Shown here: in pieces, positions 46,539 to 58,340 of the stretch | Layout: each line of letters starts with the position of its first letter | Position numbering within the stretch: position 1 is the stretch's first letter | Assembly (NCBI RefSeq): GCF_023336505.1 | Contig: NZ_JAMAST010000002.1 | Span: 1 to 64,000, forward strand | Source: Sporolactobacillus mangiferae | GTDB lineage: Bacteria; Bacillota; Bacilli; Bacillales; Sporolactobacillaceae | Direction of reading: 5' to 3' | DNA: 64,000 nt | Position numbers and translations under genes: made by a program | The notes under the pieces: model-generated | What the model was told of the DNA's origin: nothing | The model's database searches: none | The model's input: the letters and a program-made list of their open reading frames with translations, nothing else

Positions 46539-47483
46539 TCACTTTGAAATAAAATAACGACGTGTTTCTTCCTTATCTTTCTCCATTTGATGCACCAGCG
46601 CATCGGCAGAACTGAATTTCAGTTCCGGTCGCAGTCTTTTATACCAGTCGATCGAAACATCCTGATCGTACAAATCGCCCTCAAAATCAAGCACAAAAAC
46701 TTCGACGGTTTTCACAGCTTCTTCTTTTGAATAAAAAGTAGGGCGAAGGCCCACACTGCACACTCCGTTCAGCGCTTTTCCGCCGGCAATCAGTCGTACC
46801 GCGTAGACTCCGTAGGCAGGAATAAGATAGGGATCCACTTCTTCAACATTTGCCGTAGGAAAACCAAGTGTACGACCACGGCGGTCACCATGAACGACCG
46901 TTCCGGAAGTACGATATGGACGGCCAAGTAAGTCAGCCGTCTCTTCCATCTCGCCTTTTTCAATCAGTGATCGAATATGTGACGTACTGATTTTAGCACC
47001 AAATTGCTCAACTTTGGGAATCACCGTATAACTGAACATGCTTCGGGAGTAGTCGCCGATATTTTCCATATTGCCTGCTGCTTTGCGTCCGAACGTAAAG
47101 TCATATCCGGCCACAATGTGTTTCGCATGTAGCTGAATCAAATATTCATCAACAAATTTCTGTGGTGACAGCTGGCTGAATGCAGAATCAAATTTGACAA
47201 AATATACAGTATGCACCCCCAGCTCTTCAATCAGCGTGGCCTTCATGTTAACTGGGGTCAGCTCCGTTTCCCGTTTGCAATCCGGACGCAAAACAACAGA
47301 TGGATGCGGAAAAAAAGTCATGACCGCAGATTCAAGACCCTTTTCCTCGGCAATTTTAACCGCTGTTTGAATGACCTTTTGGTGTCCCAGATGAACACCA
47401 TCAAAATATCCTAATGCAATCACCTTTTCACGGCGATCCATTTGTTCCATAAAAGGCCGTCCATCCAAGAAAACTCGCTCCAT
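46539..47483 (-). CDS. ribF: Bifunctional riboflavin kinase/FMN adenylyltransferase
   Basis: Converts riboflavin to FMN and FAD. The N-terminal adenylyltransferase domain has VIALGYFDGVHLGHQKVI and the C-terminal kinase domain GTVVHGDRRGRTLGFPTAN. The ATG at 47483 has GAAGGTG six bases upstream and matches the family's start; an ATG at 47513 has no ribosome binding site. 314 residues. Follows truB as in B. subtilis (ribC). Confidence 0.95.
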   Translation of the reverse strand: MERVFLDGRPFMEQMDRREKVIALGYFDGVHLGHQKVIQTAVKIAEEKGLESAVMTFFPHPSVVLRPDCKRETELTPVNMKATLIEELGVHTVYFVKFDSAFSQLSPQKFVDEYLIQLHAKHIVAGYDFTFGRKAAGNMENIGDYSRSMFSYTVIPKVEQFGAKISTSHIRSLIEKGEMEETADLLGRPYRTSGTVVHGDRRGRTLGFPTANVEEVDPYLIPAYGVYAVRLIAGGKALNGVCSVGLRPTFYSKEEAVKTVEVFVLDFEGDLYDQDVSIDWYKRLRPELKFSSADALVHQMEKDKEETRRYFISK

Positions 47484-47528
47484 TACAGGCACCTTCACTT
47501 CTTTTGAACTCATACGATATCTGCCGAT

Positions 47529-48446
47529 TTATTCTGAAACATCGTGTGCTAAGACGCGATCAGGCTTAACCAGGCCAGGCTTATTCGGATGCAGCCGATA
47601 GATTGCGAGACATTCATTACGTTTATTAAGTACGGCACAGGGGCCTGCTCCGAAACTATCCGGAGCGGCAAGCACTGCGCCATTGGCAACTTTTGCCGCT
47701 TTTTCATCATCGACGACCCACTGCGCCATATGAGTCAGTCCGAATTCCAGTGGCTTTAGTGCATGAACAAATTGATCTTCCCGATGAAGCTGTTCAATTT
47801 GTTCGAAAGTCAGACAATCCTCCATTGAAAACGGACCTGCCAGTGTTCGCGTCATCTGGTACAGGTGCGCGGGATAACCCAGCTTTCTTCCAATTGCTAC
47901 TGCCAGCGCTCGAATATAGGTCCCTTTGCTGCACACTACTTTAAATGGGAGATCGGTTGAAAATGACAAAGCATCGCTGTTCAGTTGAAACTGATAAACA
48001 GTCACTTTGCGAACCGGCGGCTCCACTGCTATACCCGCACGCGCATATTCGTATAATTTTTTGCCATTCACTTTAACCGCACTGTACATCGGTGCTGTCT
48101 GATCGATTTCGCCGGTTAATTCAAGCATGGCACGCATAATGTTCTCTCTGCTGAACTGCTGATCCACACTTTTCCGAGCGACAGGAGCACCACTGGCGTC
48201 CTCCGTTGTTGTTGATAACCCAAGACGAATGATGCCTTCATAGGCTTTGTCGTACGCTAAAAGATACTGAGCAATCTTGGTCGCTCTGCCAAGACAGAGA
48301 ACCAGAACTCCGTCAACATCAGGATCAAGGGTTCCTGTATGACCAATCTTTTTAAAATGCAAAAGCTGTCTGAGCTGAGAAACGCAATCATGCGAAGTCA
48401 TGCCTCTTGGCTTATAAAGAGGCAGCAAACCGTTATAAACAGACAT
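47529..48446 (-). CDS. truB: tRNA pseudouridine(55) synthase TruB
   Basis: Makes pseudouridine 55 in the T-loop of tRNA. LLPLYKPRGMTSHDCV, then the catalytic aspartate in GHTGTLDPDVDGVLVL (about 36-51) and YEGIIRLG. 305 residues; ATG at 48446 seven bases after AGGAGGG. Preceded by rbfA. Confidence 0.97.
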   Translation of the reverse strand: MSVYNGLLPLYKPRGMTSHDCVSQLRQLLHFKKIGHTGTLDPDVDGVLVLCLGRATKIAQYLLAYDKAYEGIIRLGLSTTTEDASGAPVARKSVDQQFSRENIMRAMLELTGEIDQTAPMYSAVKVNGKKLYEYARAGIAVEPPVRKVTVYQFQLNSDALSFSTDLPFKVVCSKGTYIRALAVAIGRKLGYPAHLYQMTRTLAGPFSMEDCLTFEQIEQLHREDQFVHALKPLEFGLTHMAQWVVDDEKAAKVANGAVLAAPDSFGAGPCAVLNKRNECLAIYRLHPNKPGLVKPDRVLAHDVSE

Positions 48447-48506
48447 CAAAATGCCCTCCTGCTGATTTGATCGGGCACAGAAAATCTGTTGCCTGCCGCA
48501 TCTGAA

Positions 48507-48857
48507 TCATTCCTCATTCCGATGCAGCTTATTAATCAATTGATCGATATGGCTGCCGTATTCCACAGACGTATCGATTTTAAATGAAATTTCAGGGGTT
48601 TTACGCAAGCGAATTCTTTTCCCAAGCTCGCTTCGGACAAACCCCTTCGCCTTATTCAGTCCCTCAAGCGATGCTTTTTTCTTCTCATCATCGCCAAAAA
48701 CACTAATGTAAATTGTCGCTTCCTGAAGATCGCCGGTAACATCCACTCCGGTCACCGTCACAAAGCCGACCCGAGGGTCCTTGATTCGGTTACCAATGAT
48801 ATCACTTGCTTCTTTCTTCATCTGCTCGGCGACTCGGTGCACCCGTAAGTTGGCCAT
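48507..48857 (-). CDS. rbfA: Ribosome-binding factor A
   Basis: KH-fold factor for 16S rRNA 5'-end maturation and cold adaptation. [31 protein letters not shown] (in part) and the AxG-type kink region ([25 protein letters not shown]) are diagnostic. 116 residues, AAAGGAGG before ATG. Confidence 0.97.
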   Translation of the reverse strand: MANLRVHRVAEQMKKEASDIIGNRIKDPRVGFVTVTGVDVTGDLQEATIYISVFGDDEKKKASLEGLNKAKGFVRSELGKRIRLRKTPEISFKIDTSVEYGSHIDQLINKLHRNEE

Positions 48858-48872
48858 AGGTCAGCCTCCTTT

Positions 48873-49154
48873 TTAAAACCATTCATAAAATGTATTGACA
48901 CGTTCAATCTCTGTATGAAAATCGATCATTGCAAGCGCGCGTGTCAGTTCACGTTCAACAGCAACTTTGGCCGTCCCGACACATGCAAACGCAAGCTCAG
49001 TCTTCTGCCAGGCATCCTGATCATTGACTTCACTTGCTGAAAGATTATGACCGTTCCTTGCTTTTCTTAATATGCTTTGGATTACCGAACGCTTTTCTTT
49101 CAGAGAATGCGCACTGAAGAGCACACATTCACAGCGAACGACACCTACAATCAT
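48873..49154 (-). CDS. ylxP: YlxP, DUF503 protein
   Basis: A 93-residue ferredoxin-like small protein always found after infB in Firmicutes. [18 protein letters not shown] and [15 protein letters not shown] are typical. Its ATG overlaps the infB stop (ATGA). Function unsettled; linked to ribosome maturation by context. Confidence 0.92.
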   Translation of the reverse strand: MIVGVVRCECVLFSAHSLKEKRSVIQSILRKARNGHNLSASEVNDQDAWQKTELAFACVGTAKVAVERELTRALAMIDFHTEIERVNTFYEWF

Positions 49155-51415
49155 TTAGGCTGAACCTCTTCCATAACATAGGCCTCCATCGTATCGCCCT
49201 CTTTAATGTCATTGAAGTTTTCCAGGGTCACGCCACATTCAAATCCTGCTTTTACTTCCTTTGCATCATCCTTGAATCGCTTAAGTGTATCAACATGTCC
49301 CTCGTAAATAACAACACCGTTGCGTACAAGGCGTATACCTGCATCACGAGAAATCAGGCCATCAGTTACATAACATCCGGCAATGGTACCGATTCTTGAC
49401 ACTTTGAAAGTTGTACGTACTTCAAGCTGCCCGATCACTTTTTCCTTGAATTCCGGATCAAGCATTCCTTTCATGGCTGCTTCCATTTCATCAATTGCGT
49501 CATAAATGACTCGATACAGGCGAATGTCAACCTTTTCTTCTTCGGCTACTTTCTGTGCATGATTATCCGGGCGCACATTAAAGCCGATAATAATCGCGTT
49601 GGATGCCGAAGCAAGAATAATATCCGATTCGCTAATCCCACCGGCACCCGCATGAATAATATTTACCTTAACACCGTCAACATCAATTTTCTTCAGAGCT
49701 CCGGACAATGCTTCAACGGAACCCTGGACATCTGCTTTAATGACAAGATTGATTTCTTTCATTTCGCCTTCCTTGATCTTCTCAAACAGATCATCAAGGC
49801 TCACCTTGCTCGTTGTTTCCTTGCGTTCCGTGATCAGTGCACGTTCTGCACGGATTTCGCCAATTTGACGCGCCTTTTTCTCATCCTCAAATACAACAAA
49901 CTGATCACCCGCCTGCGGAACATTGTTCAGTCCTGTGATTTCCACCGGGGTGGAAGGCACAGCTTTTTTTACGCGTCTGCCGACATCATTGACCATTGCT
50001 CTCACACGCCCATAGGTATTCCCGACCACAATCGGATCACCAATATGAAGTGAGCCGTTCTGAACAAGCAAGGTTGCAACCGGCCCTCTGCCCTTATCAA
50101 GCTCGGCCTCAATAACCGCACCTCTCGCCTGTTTATCGGGATTAGCCTTGAACTCCTCAACTTCGGCAACAAGTAAGATCATTTCAAGCAAGTCATCGAT
50201 GCCCGTACCTTTTTTGGCGGATATTTTGACAAAAATGGTGTCTCCGCCCCAGTCTTCGGGAATCAGCCCCTGCTCTGAAAGCTCCTGCATCACATGATCC
50301 GGATTGGCATTCGGTTTATCGATTTTATTGACGGCTACAATGATCGGCACTTTCGCAGCACGTGCATGGTGAATGGCTTCAATGGTCTGAGGCATAACTC
50401 CGTCATCGGCCGCAACAACAAGCACTGTGATGTCAGTAATTTCTGCACCGCGTGCACGCATGGTTGTAAATGCAGCATGTCCCGGTGTATCAAGGAACGT
50501 AATCTTTTTTCCATTATGCACAACCTGATAAGCACCGATATGCTGAGTGATGCCGCCCGCTTCACCGGCCGTCACCTTGGTATGGCGAATCGAGTCGAGC
50601 AAAGTTGTTTTTCCATGGTCGACATGTCCCATTATGGTCACAACCGGCGGCCTGACAACAGCTGTCTTTTCATCAATGCCCAATCCCTCATCTTCGAAAC
50701 TTGCTTCATCGATGATGACCTCTTCCTCAACGGCAACACCGTAATCACTGGCAAGCAATTCAATAGTATCCTTATCCAGATCCTGATTTTTCGTTGCCAT
50801 GACACCCAGGGCCATCAACTTTTTAATGATATCTGTCGATGGGCGACCGAGTTTTTCGGCAAACTGTCCGACTGTGAGTGAACCGGATAAGGTAATTTTT
50901 TCTGGTAGCTTGATCTCAAGCCGCTGACGATTCGTCTGCTGCATTCCGCCTTTTCTTCGGTTTCTTCGATTTCTTCCATTATTATTACCGTTTCGATTGT
51001 TGTTTCGGCGACCGCCACGATTGTTGGTACCGCTGTCGAAACGATTGTGTTCATTCGTGTTTGCACCGCTGCTTGTTCTTCGGTTCGCATTTGTTTCTTC
51101 AGGTTTCGCTTTTACCGGTTTCGTATTTCTATCATTTCTTCTTGTCGTCGTTGTCGTTTCGTTTTTACTTTTTTCTTTAATTTTTGTTTGATTCACTGGA
51201 CCCTCTGCTTTACTTTTATTTGGCTTTTCAGTCACCTTTTGTGCAGATGCCGTCGATCCGCCATTCAGTTTTCGATCTAGCTGGCTCATTGCATTATCAG
51301 CAATAATTGACATATGACTCTTTACATTAAATCCTAGTTCTTCCAACTTTGTAATAATTACTTTACTTGATACGTGATGCTTTTTAGCATATTCATAAAC
51401 ACGCATTTTACTCAT
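49151..51415 (-). CDS. infB: Translation initiation factor IF-2
   Basis: GTPase that positions initiator tRNA. The N-terminal IF2N motif [20 protein letters not shown] is followed by a low-complexity Asn/Arg/Lys-rich linker (about 60-165), a second IF2N region, then the G domain: [17 protein letters not shown] and NKIDKP. Domains II-IV follow. 754 residues, at the small end for Bacillales because of a short linker. GGGGGTGA lies before the ATG. Confidence 0.98.
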   Translation of the reverse strand: MSKMRVYEYAKKHHVSSKVIITKLEELGFNVKSHMSIIADNAMSQLDRKLNGGSTASAQKVTEKPNKSKAEGPVNQTKIKEKSKNETTTTTRRNDRNTKPVKAKPEETNANRRTSSGANTNEHNRFDSGTNNRGGRRNNNRNGNNNGRNRRNRRKGGMQQTNRQRLEIKLPEKITLSGSLTVGQFAEKLGRPSTDIIKKLMALGVMATKNQDLDKDTIELLASDYGVAVEEEVIIDEASFEDEGLGIDEKTAVVRPPVVTIMGHVDHGKTTLLDSIRHTKVTAGEAGGITQHIGAYQVVHNGKKITFLDTPGHAAFTTMRARGAEITDITVLVVAADDGVMPQTIEAIHHARAAKVPIIVAVNKIDKPNANPDHVMQELSEQGLIPEDWGGDTIFVKISAKKGTGIDDLLEMILLVAEVEEFKANPDKQARGAVIEAELDKGRGPVATLLVQNGSLHIGDPIVVGNTYGRVRAMVNDVGRRVKKAVPSTPVEITGLNNVPQAGDQFVVFEDEKKARQIGEIRAERALITERKETTSKVSLDDLFEKIKEGEMKEINLVIKADVQGSVEALSGALKKIDVDGVKVNIIHAGAGGISESDIILASASNAIIIGFNVRPDNHAQKVAEEEKVDIRLYRVIYDAIDEMEAAMKGMLDPEFKEKVIGQLEVRTTFKVSRIGTIAGCYVTDGLISRDAGIRLVRNGVVIYEGHVDTLKRFKDDAKEVKAGFECGVTLENFNDIKEGDTMEAYVMEEVQPK

Positions 51416-51419
51416 ATAT

Positions 51420-51737
51420 TCACCCCCGTGATGATGGTCCGATCTTTTCGATCAGCCGGCCAGCGAATCCTTGATCTGTAACCGCGATGATCACGCGTGA
51501 AGGCTGACCAATCGCCTGGCCTAGCACCTCTCTATCCGGTACGGTCAAAAGCGGAACATGATAATAGCCACATTTATTCTGGATTGTCTTTTTTGTTCGC
51601 TCAGAGGCATCTGCGCTCAGGAGTACCATTTTCGCTTTCTTAAGGCGAATCAGCCTCAGTACAGTATCCTCTCCGGAACTCACTTTTCCTGCCCGTTGTG
51701 CAAGTCCCAAAAGCGATGCCCATTCGTTATTGGGCAT
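51420..51737 (-). CDS. ylxQ: L7Ae-family protein YlxQ
   Basis: A 105-residue K-turn-type RNA-binding protein. [19 protein letters not shown] and [20 protein letters not shown] are typical of L7Ae/L30e homologues. The ATG at 51737 overlaps the 3' end of ylxR by 11 bp; the longer open frame is not used. The precise RNA target is not certain. Confidence 0.92.
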   Translation of the reverse strand: MPNNEWASLLGLAQRAGKVSSGEDTVLRLIRLKKAKMVLLSADASERTKKTIQNKCGYYHVPLLTVPDREVLGQAIGQPSRVIIAVTDQGFAGRLIEKIGPSSRG

Positions 51738-52011
51738 CGACCGGATGTTGCTCCAAATAATGATACATTTCCTCAAACACGCGTTCTGGGACCGGAACGC
51801 CCAAGTGCCTTGAGAGCAGGTTTTTATCTTTCGCTTTTTGAATGCAATCAGCTTGCTTTGAAAGGTACGCGCCTCGTCCGTTCTTTTTACCCGTTAAATC
51901 GAGAAAAACCTCTCCTTCAGGAGAACGGACAATGCGGAACAGATTTCTTTTCTCTGTTGACTTCTGGCATGCAATACATTTGCGCAAAGGGATCTTTCTC
52001 TGTTTCGGCAT
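51727..52011 (-). CDS. rnpM: YlxR (RnpM), DUF448 RNA-binding protein
   Basis: A 94-residue protein recently described as an RNase P modulator. PLRKCIACQKSTEKRNLFRIV and NGRGAYLSK are the family signatures. Position between nusA and ylxQ-infB is conserved. AAGGAGG before the ATG. Confidence 0.93.
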   Translation of the reverse strand: MPKQRKIPLRKCIACQKSTEKRNLFRIVRSPEGEVFLDLTGKKNGRGAYLSKQADCIQKAKDKNLLSRHLGVPVPERVFEEMYHYLEQHPVDAQ

Positions 52012-52023
52012 TGAACAACCTCC

Positions 52024-53172
52024 TTAATCCCGTTCGTTTTCCGGAAAATCCTCACTCTCCGTCGACGATTCAGCTGTCTGTTCATCAACTGGTTCATGAT
52101 CGGCTTCCTGGACCGGCGGATCATCAAAAAGTCCGAGTTCCTCTGCTTCCGATTCACTTTTTATATCAATTTTCCATCCTGTCAGTTTTGCAGCCAAACG
52201 CGCATTTTGTCCGCGTTTGCCAATTGCCAGAGACAGCTGATAATCAGGGACGATTACAGTTGTTGCTTTCCCCTCTTCATTGACGATAACTTTTACAACT
52301 TTAGAAGGGCTAAGCGCATTGGCAACGTAAGTAACCGGATCCTCAGACCAGCGCACAATATCAATTTTTTCGCCTTTTAGTTCATTAACAATGGTTTGGA
52401 CACGTGCGCCTTTCTGGCCAACACACGCACCAACCGCATCAACGTCCGGATCAGCAGCATGAACAGCAATTTTTGATCGATCTCCCGCTTCTCTTGAAAT
52501 CGATTTGATTTCAACAGTACCATCATAAATTTCCGGAACTTCCAGTTCAAATAAGCGCTTAAGGAGACCTGGGTGTGTTCTCGAAACGGTGATCATGGGC
52601 CCTTTCTTTGCATCTTCGACTTTTGTCAGATAAACTTTGATTCGATCATGCGGATGATACGTTTCATTCGGCATCTGTTCAGACTGGGGAAGAAGCGCTT
52701 CGACTCTGCCAAGATCAACGTAGATAAACCGATGATCGATTCTCTGGACAATGCCGGTCATAATGTCATCTTCACGATCAATGAATTCAGAATATATGAC
52801 GCCGCGTTCAGCCTCACGCACACGCTGAGTAACCACCTGTTTTGCTGTCTGTGCAGCAATTCGTCCAAAATTTCGCGGAGTCACTTCGATTTCAACAGTG
52901 TCTCCGATCTGATAGTGTGGATTTAATCCTTTTGCCTGCTCCAGCGAAATTTGAAGGTTGTTGTTTTCAACAGCTTCAACGACCTCCTTTCTTGCATAGA
53001 CTTTGATTTGTCCCAATCCTTCATTAATATCAACCCGCACATTTTGTGCCTGATCAAAGTTTCGCTTATATGCAGAAATCAGTGCTGCCTCCAGAGCATC
53101 AACCAATACTTCTTTGCTGATACCTTTATCCTTTTCCAGTGCGGTAAGTGCTTCTAGCAAATCACTGCTCAT
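52024..53172 (-). CDS. nusA: Transcription termination/antitermination factor NusA
   Basis: RNA polymerase-associated elongation factor. N-terminal polymerase-binding domain (1-125), S1 domain around IMTGIVQRIDHRFIYVDLG, KH1 with DAVGACVGQKGARVQTIVNEL, KH2 with SLAIGKRGQNARLAAKL, and a short acidic tail. 382 residues, typical of Firmicutes that lack the AR repeats. Confidence 0.98.
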   Translation of the reverse strand: MSSDLLEALTALEKDKGISKEVLVDALEAALISAYKRNFDQAQNVRVDINEGLGQIKVYARKEVVEAVENNNLQISLEQAKGLNPHYQIGDTVEIEVTPRNFGRIAAQTAKQVVTQRVREAERGVIYSEFIDREDDIMTGIVQRIDHRFIYVDLGRVEALLPQSEQMPNETYHPHDRIKVYLTKVEDAKKGPMITVSRTHPGLLKRLFELEVPEIYDGTVEIKSISREAGDRSKIAVHAADPDVDAVGACVGQKGARVQTIVNELKGEKIDIVRWSEDPVTYVANALSPSKVVKVIVNEEGKATTVIVPDYQLSLAIGKRGQNARLAAKLTGWKIDIKSESEAEELGLFDDPPVQEADHEPVDEQTAESSTESEDFPENERD

Positions 53173-53203
53173 CTTTTTCTCCCCTTTTCACAGCAGTTCT
53201 GGC

Positions 53204-53677
53204 TTAAAATAAGATTGCCAGCCGGCTGCTCGCAATCTTGTCAAAAGGAAGAGTTACATGAGTCACTCTTGTTTTGTTTTTAATTGCGAGTACCACAAAG
53301 TCTTTATTTACTTCAGTCAGTTTGCCCTCAAAAACCTTGGAGCCATCGATAGGCTCATAGGTAGTCAGATGAACATCTTTTCCCACAGCTTTTTCGAAGT
53401 CCGCAAACTTCTTGAGCGGACGCTCCGCCCCTGGCGAAGACACTTCAAGAAAATAAGCATCTTTTATCGGATCCTTCTTGTCAAGTGCTTCACTCAACTT
53501 TTCGCTTACGGCTGCACACGTGTCTAAATCTATACCACCATTCGGAGTATCAATAAAAACACGCAAAAAATAGTTCTTTCCCTCTTTGACATATTCTACA
53601 TCAACGAGTTCAAGATTCATTTCGCTTAAGATCGGGGAAATTAAATCATCTGTCATCTTCGCGATTACGCCAGCCAT
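53204..53677 (-). CDS. rimP: Ribosome maturation factor RimP
   Basis: Needed for 30S assembly. LELVDVEYVKEGKNYFLRVFID and LEVSSPGAERPLKKFADFEKA are diagnostic. The open frame extends to 53983 but AAAGGAGG directly precedes the ATG at 53677, giving the standard 157 residues; the upstream part overlaps the terminator and polC and is rejected. First gene of the nusA operon. Confidence 0.97.
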   Translation of the reverse strand: MAGVIAKMTDDLISPILSEMNLELVDVEYVKEGKNYFLRVFIDTPNGGIDLDTCAAVSEKLSEALDKKDPIKDAYFLEVSSPGAERPLKKFADFEKAVGKDVHLTTYEPIDGSKVFEGKLTEVNKDFVVLAIKNKTRVTHVTLPFDKIASSRLAILF

Positions 53678-53698
53678 TTTCAGCCTCCTTTTGAAAAT

Positions 53699-53724
53699 GA
53701 AAGAGTGGGAATTTCCCACTCTTT
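53699..53724 (-). terminator. polC terminator / nusA-operon leader hairpin
   Basis: AAAGAGTGGGAA and TTCCCACTCTTT form a perfect stem. It lies between the rimP promoter and gene, so it is also in the 5' leader of the nusA operon and could serve as an attenuator. Confidence 0.65.
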
Positions 53725-53756
53725 GCAGACGAACTATTTCCAGTATTTCCATAAAC

Positions 53757-53785
53757 ACTATATCATACCCATCTGAACAAGGCAA
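53757..53785 (-). promoter_or_regulatory. Promoter of the rimP-nusA-infB operon
   Basis: On the minus strand TTGCCT (53780-53785), a 17-bp spacer and TATAGT (53757-53762), upstream of the hairpin. Confidence 0.5.
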
Positions 53786-53798
53786 GGTATTCAAAACA

Positions 53799-56700
53799 TC
53801 AGAAAAGTGACAGCTGGTTGGCGTCAGGCATCCCTTTAAGACATCCTTGTACATCCAGATATTCCAGGATTGTTTTTGATATTTTCGCCCGCCGCTGCAA
53901 ATCTTCTTTTGAAAGGAACTCGCCATCTTTCCTTGCATCAGCGATCGCCTTGGCAGCATTGGTGCCGACTCCCGGTATCGCATTGAAAGGCGGTATCAGA
54001 CTGTCGCCGTCGACAAGAAAACGTGTGGCATCAGAACGATAAAGATCAACTGACTGGAAACTCAGCCCGCGTTCACACATTTCAAGTGCAACTTCAAGCA
54101 CTGTGAGCAAACTCTTTTCCTTGGGAAGCGCATCGTTTCCTTTCTTTTCAATTTCATCCATTTTTGTCCGGATGGCGTCGGAACCGCGTTTCATAACATC
54201 TACATCAAAATCATCAGCCCTGACACTGAAGTACGTCGCATAAAATAAAATGGGATAGTGAACTTTGAAATAAGCGATCCGAAAAGCCATGAGCACATAG
54301 GCAGTAGCATGGGCCTTTGGGAACATGTATTTAATCTTCAGGCAGGAGTCAAGATACCACTCTGGTACATTATTTGCCTTCATTTCCTGAACCCATTCTT
54401 CAGTTAACCCTTTGCCCTTTCGCACGGATTCCATAATCTTAAACGCATGTGACGGTTCAAGGCCTTGATGCATCAGATCAATCATTATATCGTCACGGCA
54501 GGAAATCACATCACGCAGCACACAGGTCCCGTCTTCAATTAAAACCTGTGCATTGCCTAGCCATACATCCGTTCCATGCGACAGGCCAGAAATTTGTACT
54601 AATTCGGCAAAAGATGTCGGTTTCGTGTCTTCCAGCATCTGACGAACAAAACGTGTTCCGAATTCAGGGATCCCAAGGGAGCCTGTTTTACATCTTATCT
54701 GTTCTGGTGTGACGCCAAGCGATTCAGTCGAACTGAATATTTTCATAACTTCCTGATCATCGGTAGGAATCGTTTTCGGATCAATACCACTTAAGTCCTG
54801 CAGCATGCGGATAACGGTCGGATCGTCGTGTCCCAGAATATCCAGTTTTAAAATGTTGTCGTGAATTGAATGAAAATCAAAATGCGTTGTCTTCCACTCT
54901 GCTGTCTTATCGTCTGCCGGATACTGAACCGGTGTGAAATCGTAAATTTCCATATCTCGCGGGACAACAACAATACCGCCAGGATGCTGCCCAGTCGTCC
55001 TTTTGGCGCCGGTGCATCCGGCAGCAAGCCGGTCCCGTTCGGCACTGCGGAAGCTGGCACCCGTATCCTCTTCATAACCCTTCACATAGCCATAAGCTGT
55101 TTTATCGGCAATTGTACCGATCGTTCCCGCACGAAAGACTTTATCTTCGCCAAACAGCACCTTCGTATAATTGTGCGCCACGGGCTGATAGTCTCCGGAG
55201 AAATTCAAATCAATATCCGGTACTTTGTCGCCCTTAAAACCGAGGAATGTTTCAAACGGAATATCATGTCCTTCTTTTTTCATAATCGTTCCGCATTCTG
55301 GACATTTTTTATCTGGTAAATCAAAGCCGCAGGCAACTGATCCATCGGTAAAAAATTCAACATGATGGCATTCTGGACAAAGATAGTGCGGTGGAAGCGG
55401 ATTAACCTCCGTAATCTCAAGCATTGTCGCAACCAGCGACGATCCGACCGATCCTCGTGAACCAACTAGGTAACCGTCTGAAAGCGACTTTTTCACCAAT
55501 CTATGCGCAATGAGATAAATAACTGAAAATCCGTGTCCAATGATGCTCTTAAGTTCTTTCTCCAGACGCCTCTCAACAAGTTTCGGTAATTGATCACCGT
55601 AAAGCGTATGCGCACGTTTGTATGTTTTGTCTTTAACTTCATCCTCAGCGCCATCAATTGTCGGTGTGTACAATTTATCTTTTACTGGGAGCACATCATC
55701 AATCAGATCGGCAATCGCATTGGGATTGTCAATCACGACCTGCTCTGCTTTTTCCTCCCCAAGAAAACGCATAGCCTCCAGCATTTCATCAGTCGTCCGA
55801 AAGTGTACGTCAGGCTGCGTTTGTCGATTCAGCGGGTTCGCAGCTTGTGAAGCAATTAAAATTTTGCGGTAAATCTTATCATGCTCATCCAAATAATGAA
55901 CATCACCTGCAGCGATAACCGGCTTATCCATTTTTTCTCCAAGTTTGACCAGTTTAATCATAACATCCTTCAGCGCAAGTTCGTCCCGAACGATTCCTTT
56001 TTCAACGAGATGCTGATAATTGGAAGGCGGTTGGATTTCAATATAATCATAAAACTCAGCAACTTTCTCAGCGAGTTCAGCTGATTTCTGCATCATTGTT
56101 TCAAATAATTCGCCTTTTTCACAGCCGGACCCGACTAAGAGCCCTTCCCGATATTTATTTAATAGTGATCTTGGAATTCGCGGAACGCGATAAAAGTATT
56201 TAACATGCGCAAGCGAGATCAGTTTGTAAAGATTTTTAAGCCCCGTTTGATTTTTAACCAGGAGGATGATGTGTGATGGCCGTATTCTGTTAAGGTTGCC
56301 CTTGCCAAGATAATCATTCAATTGATCATGGAGGTGCATGCCCTTAACGCCGGCATCTTTAATCATCTTCCAAGCGACATAAGCAGTGGCTTCCGTATCA
56401 TAAATTGCCCGGTGATGATGAGTCAGTTCGATATTGAAAGCTTTGCACAAGGTATCCAGCTTGTGATTTTTAAATTCAGGATAGAGCAGCCGTCCAAGTT
56501 CCAGAGTATCAATAACTGGGTTATCCGCCTTATCATAGCCTAACCGCTGATAAGCCGTATTCAAAAAGCCCATATCGAAAGTAGCATTGTGTGCGACAAG
56601 AATTGCTTCACCGGCAAAAGCACGAAACGCCTCAATAACCTGTGGTTCATCCGGGGCATCCTTCAGCATCTCATCGGTAATACTGGTCAGTTCAATAATT

Positions 56701-58112
56701 TTTTGTGGCAAAGCACGGTGTGGATTTATAAACTGATCAAATTTTTCCAGTACTTCGCCGTTCTTCATTTTTACTGCTGCAAATTCAATGATTGTGTCAT
56801 AAACCGCAGACAGGCCCGTCGTTTCAACGTCAAAAACAACATAAGTATCATCTGACAGATCACGATGGGCCAGATTATAGGCAACAGGAACTCCATCGTC
56901 AATCAGATTAGCCTCAACGCCGTACAAAATTTTAATCCCATTCTTTTTCCCCGCTGCATATGCTTCCGGATACGATTGCGCAACCCCGTGATCAGTAATC
57001 GCAATGGCTCGATGCCCCCACTGTTTGGCACGCTTGATTAATGCGGATGCCGTAACCACGGAATCCATCTGACTCATCACTGTGTGCGCATGTAATTCAA
57101 CCCTTTTTCTTCCCTCAGGCGCTGTATCCTGCTTACTATCTGGCATGATTTCTTCAATATCATTGGCGATCATTACCAGATCGCGAACAAAGCTGTCATT
57201 CTGAATACCGCCGCGAACTTTAACCCACATTCCCTTCTGCAGTCTACCGAATTTTGCTGCATCCTCTTTATCCCGGGAGAACGCCTTGACCATAAGTGAA
57301 TCGGTATAATCTGTAATTTTAAAGAGAAGAAGCGTTCTTCCGCTGCGCAATTCGCGGATTTCCGAATCAAAGACATACCCTTGAATCGTTAATCGGCGTT
57401 CTTCATCCTGAATCGTTTCTATCGAAACCGCTTCATCATGAATGTCGTAACCGATCTTCAATGGACCGTCAGAAGTTTCTTCAGCTGCTTCCTTAGCCTC
57501 TTTTTTCTTCTGTCTTTCAATCATCGCCTGAACCACTTTTTGCTGATCTTCTGCTTCACGCTGTTTGACAAACGAATCATAGGCTTTAGTTCGGTCCTCC
57601 GCGTTTATTTTTATGTAAAGGGAAAACGGCGGGAAGCCAAAAATACGCAGTTTTTCATTCAACACTTTCGGAAGTTTGCGTTTTAACAGCCCTGCTTCCG
57701 TTTCGCTGCTGGCGTTCAGTACAAGTTGCTGATCATCCAGACTCGGATGCTGCTGCTTGAGACAAAGCTTCAGCGCGGGAAACTCTTCAATCAGCTGCTT
57801 GTTTACTACCGACTGCCAATAGTCTGTAAAATATTGATTTTTACTATCGGTATTCTTTGCCTGAATCGAAAAAGTCACCTTGGAAACAACGGATTGAAAA
57901 TGCTTCTGAAGCGCGGTTTCAAGCCATTCGTATACCTTATAAGGCAGAATATCGGTCATACGCAAATCTAAATGCCATCGCTTTTCCGAACGGTAAACAG
58001 TAAGTTTCTCAATTTCACCTTGAGCAAAATACTGTTCAATCCATTCTCGTGGTGCATGGATATGTTCAAGAAGCATTCTGAGTCGCTCCGATTTTGAACT
58101 TGCTCTGTCCAT
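53799..58112 (-). CDS. polC: DNA polymerase III PolC
   Basis: Gram-positive replicative polymerase with built-in proofreading, 1437 residues. In order: N-terminal domains, OB fold ([15 protein letters not shown]), PHP ([12 protein letters not shown]), DEDD exonuclease ([13 protein letters not shown] and [11 protein letters not shown]), rest of PHP, zinc-binding region (CPEC...CPECG), and the polymerase catalytic core ([12 protein letters not shown]). The ATG follows AAAAGGAG. It lies between proS and rimP as in B. subtilis. Confidence 0.98.
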   Translation of the reverse strand: MDRASSKSERLRMLLEHIHAPREWIEQYFAQGEIEKLTVYRSEKRWHLDLRMTDILPYKVYEWLETALQKHFQSVVSKVTFSIQAKNTDSKNQYFTDYWQSVVNKQLIEEFPALKLCLKQQHPSLDDQQLVLNASSETEAGLLKRKLPKVLNEKLRIFGFPPFSLYIKINAEDRTKAYDSFVKQREAEDQQKVVQAMIERQKKKEAKEAAEETSDGPLKIGYDIHDEAVSIETIQDEERRLTIQGYVFDSEIRELRSGRTLLLFKITDYTDSLMVKAFSRDKEDAAKFGRLQKGMWVKVRGGIQNDSFVRDLVMIANDIEEIMPDSKQDTAPEGRKRVELHAHTVMSQMDSVVTASALIKRAKQWGHRAIAITDHGVAQSYPEAYAAGKKNGIKILYGVEANLIDDGVPVAYNLAHRDLSDDTYVVFDVETTGLSAVYDTIIEFAAVKMKNGEVLEKFDQFINPHRALPQKIIELTSITDEMLKDAPDEPQVIEAFRAFAGEAILVAHNATFDMGFLNTAYQRLGYDKADNPVIDTLELGRLLYPEFKNHKLDTLCKAFNIELTHHHRAIYDTEATAYVAWKMIKDAGVKGMHLHDQLNDYLGKGNLNRIRPSHIILLVKNQTGLKNLYKLISLAHVKYFYRVPRIPRSLLNKYREGLLVGSGCEKGELFETMMQKSAELAEKVAEFYDYIEIQPPSNYQHLVEKGIVRDELALKDVMIKLVKLGEKMDKPVIAAGDVHYLDEHDKIYRKILIASQAANPLNRQTQPDVHFRTTDEMLEAMRFLGEEKAEQVVIDNPNAIADLIDDVLPVKDKLYTPTIDGAEDEVKDKTYKRAHTLYGDQLPKLVERRLEKELKSIIGHGFSVIYLIAHRLVKKSLSDGYLVGSRGSVGSSLVATMLEITEVNPLPPHYLCPECHHVEFFTDGSVACGFDLPDKKCPECGTIMKKEGHDIPFETFLGFKGDKVPDIDLNFSGDYQPVAHNYTKVLFGEDKVFRAGTIGTIADKTAYGYVKGYEEDTGASFRSAERDRLAAGCTGAKRTTGQHPGGIVVVPRDMEIYDFTPVQYPADDKTAEWKTTHFDFHSIHDNILKLDILGHDDPTVIRMLQDLSGIDPKTIPTDDQEVMKIFSSTESLGVTPEQIRCKTGSLGIPEFGTRFVRQMLEDTKPTSFAELVQISGLSHGTDVWLGNAQVLIEDGTCVLRDVISCRDDIMIDLMHQGLEPSHAFKIMESVRKGKGLTEEWVQEMKANNVPEWYLDSCLKIKYMFPKAHATAYVLMAFRIAYFKVHYPILFYATYFSVRADDFDVDVMKRGSDAIRTKMDEIEKKGNDALPKEKSLLTVLEVALEMCERGLSFQSVDLYRSDATRFLVDGDSLIPPFNAIPGVGTNAAKAIADARKDGEFLSKEDLQRRAKISKTILEYLDVQGCLKGMPDANQLSLF

Positions 58113-58210
58113 CAGGCCTCGTCTCCTTTTTCTATAATTCTACTAAAACTGATCGTGAAATGCATCCGCCTATCAGTTTCAATCTACACCTGATTCCGCC
58201 ATATGTTAGA

Positions 58211-58237
58211 AGAGGCTGTCCTAAAGGTACCGAACTT
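58211..58237 (+). repeat. IS-end-like repeat, copy 2
   Basis: AGAGGCTGTCCTAAAGGTAC then CGAACTT, matching 8928-8956 with few differences and in the same orientation. Confidence 0.45.
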
Positions 58238-58276
58238 TATACTGTGATCAACATGAACGCTCCGCCAGCGTCCCGC

Positions 58277-58340
58277 GCCTCCTCTTTGATGCTTTGCAAA
58301 GCCACCGTTTTGTTTATTTGGATGCTGGCAGATTTATCAT
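58277..58340 (+). repeat. Dispersed repeat, copy near polC
   Basis: CCTCCTCTTTGATGCTTTGC, then AAAGCCACCGTTTTG and a GGCAGATTTATCAT end. It aligns with the CGCTTTGATGCT / T-rich / GGCAAAATCATA half of the array units. Confidence 0.55.

Noticed and set aside
53678-53983. N-terminal extension of RimP to 259 residues
   Set aside because: It overlaps the polC end and a terminator hairpin; AAAGGAGG before 53677 gives the standard protein.
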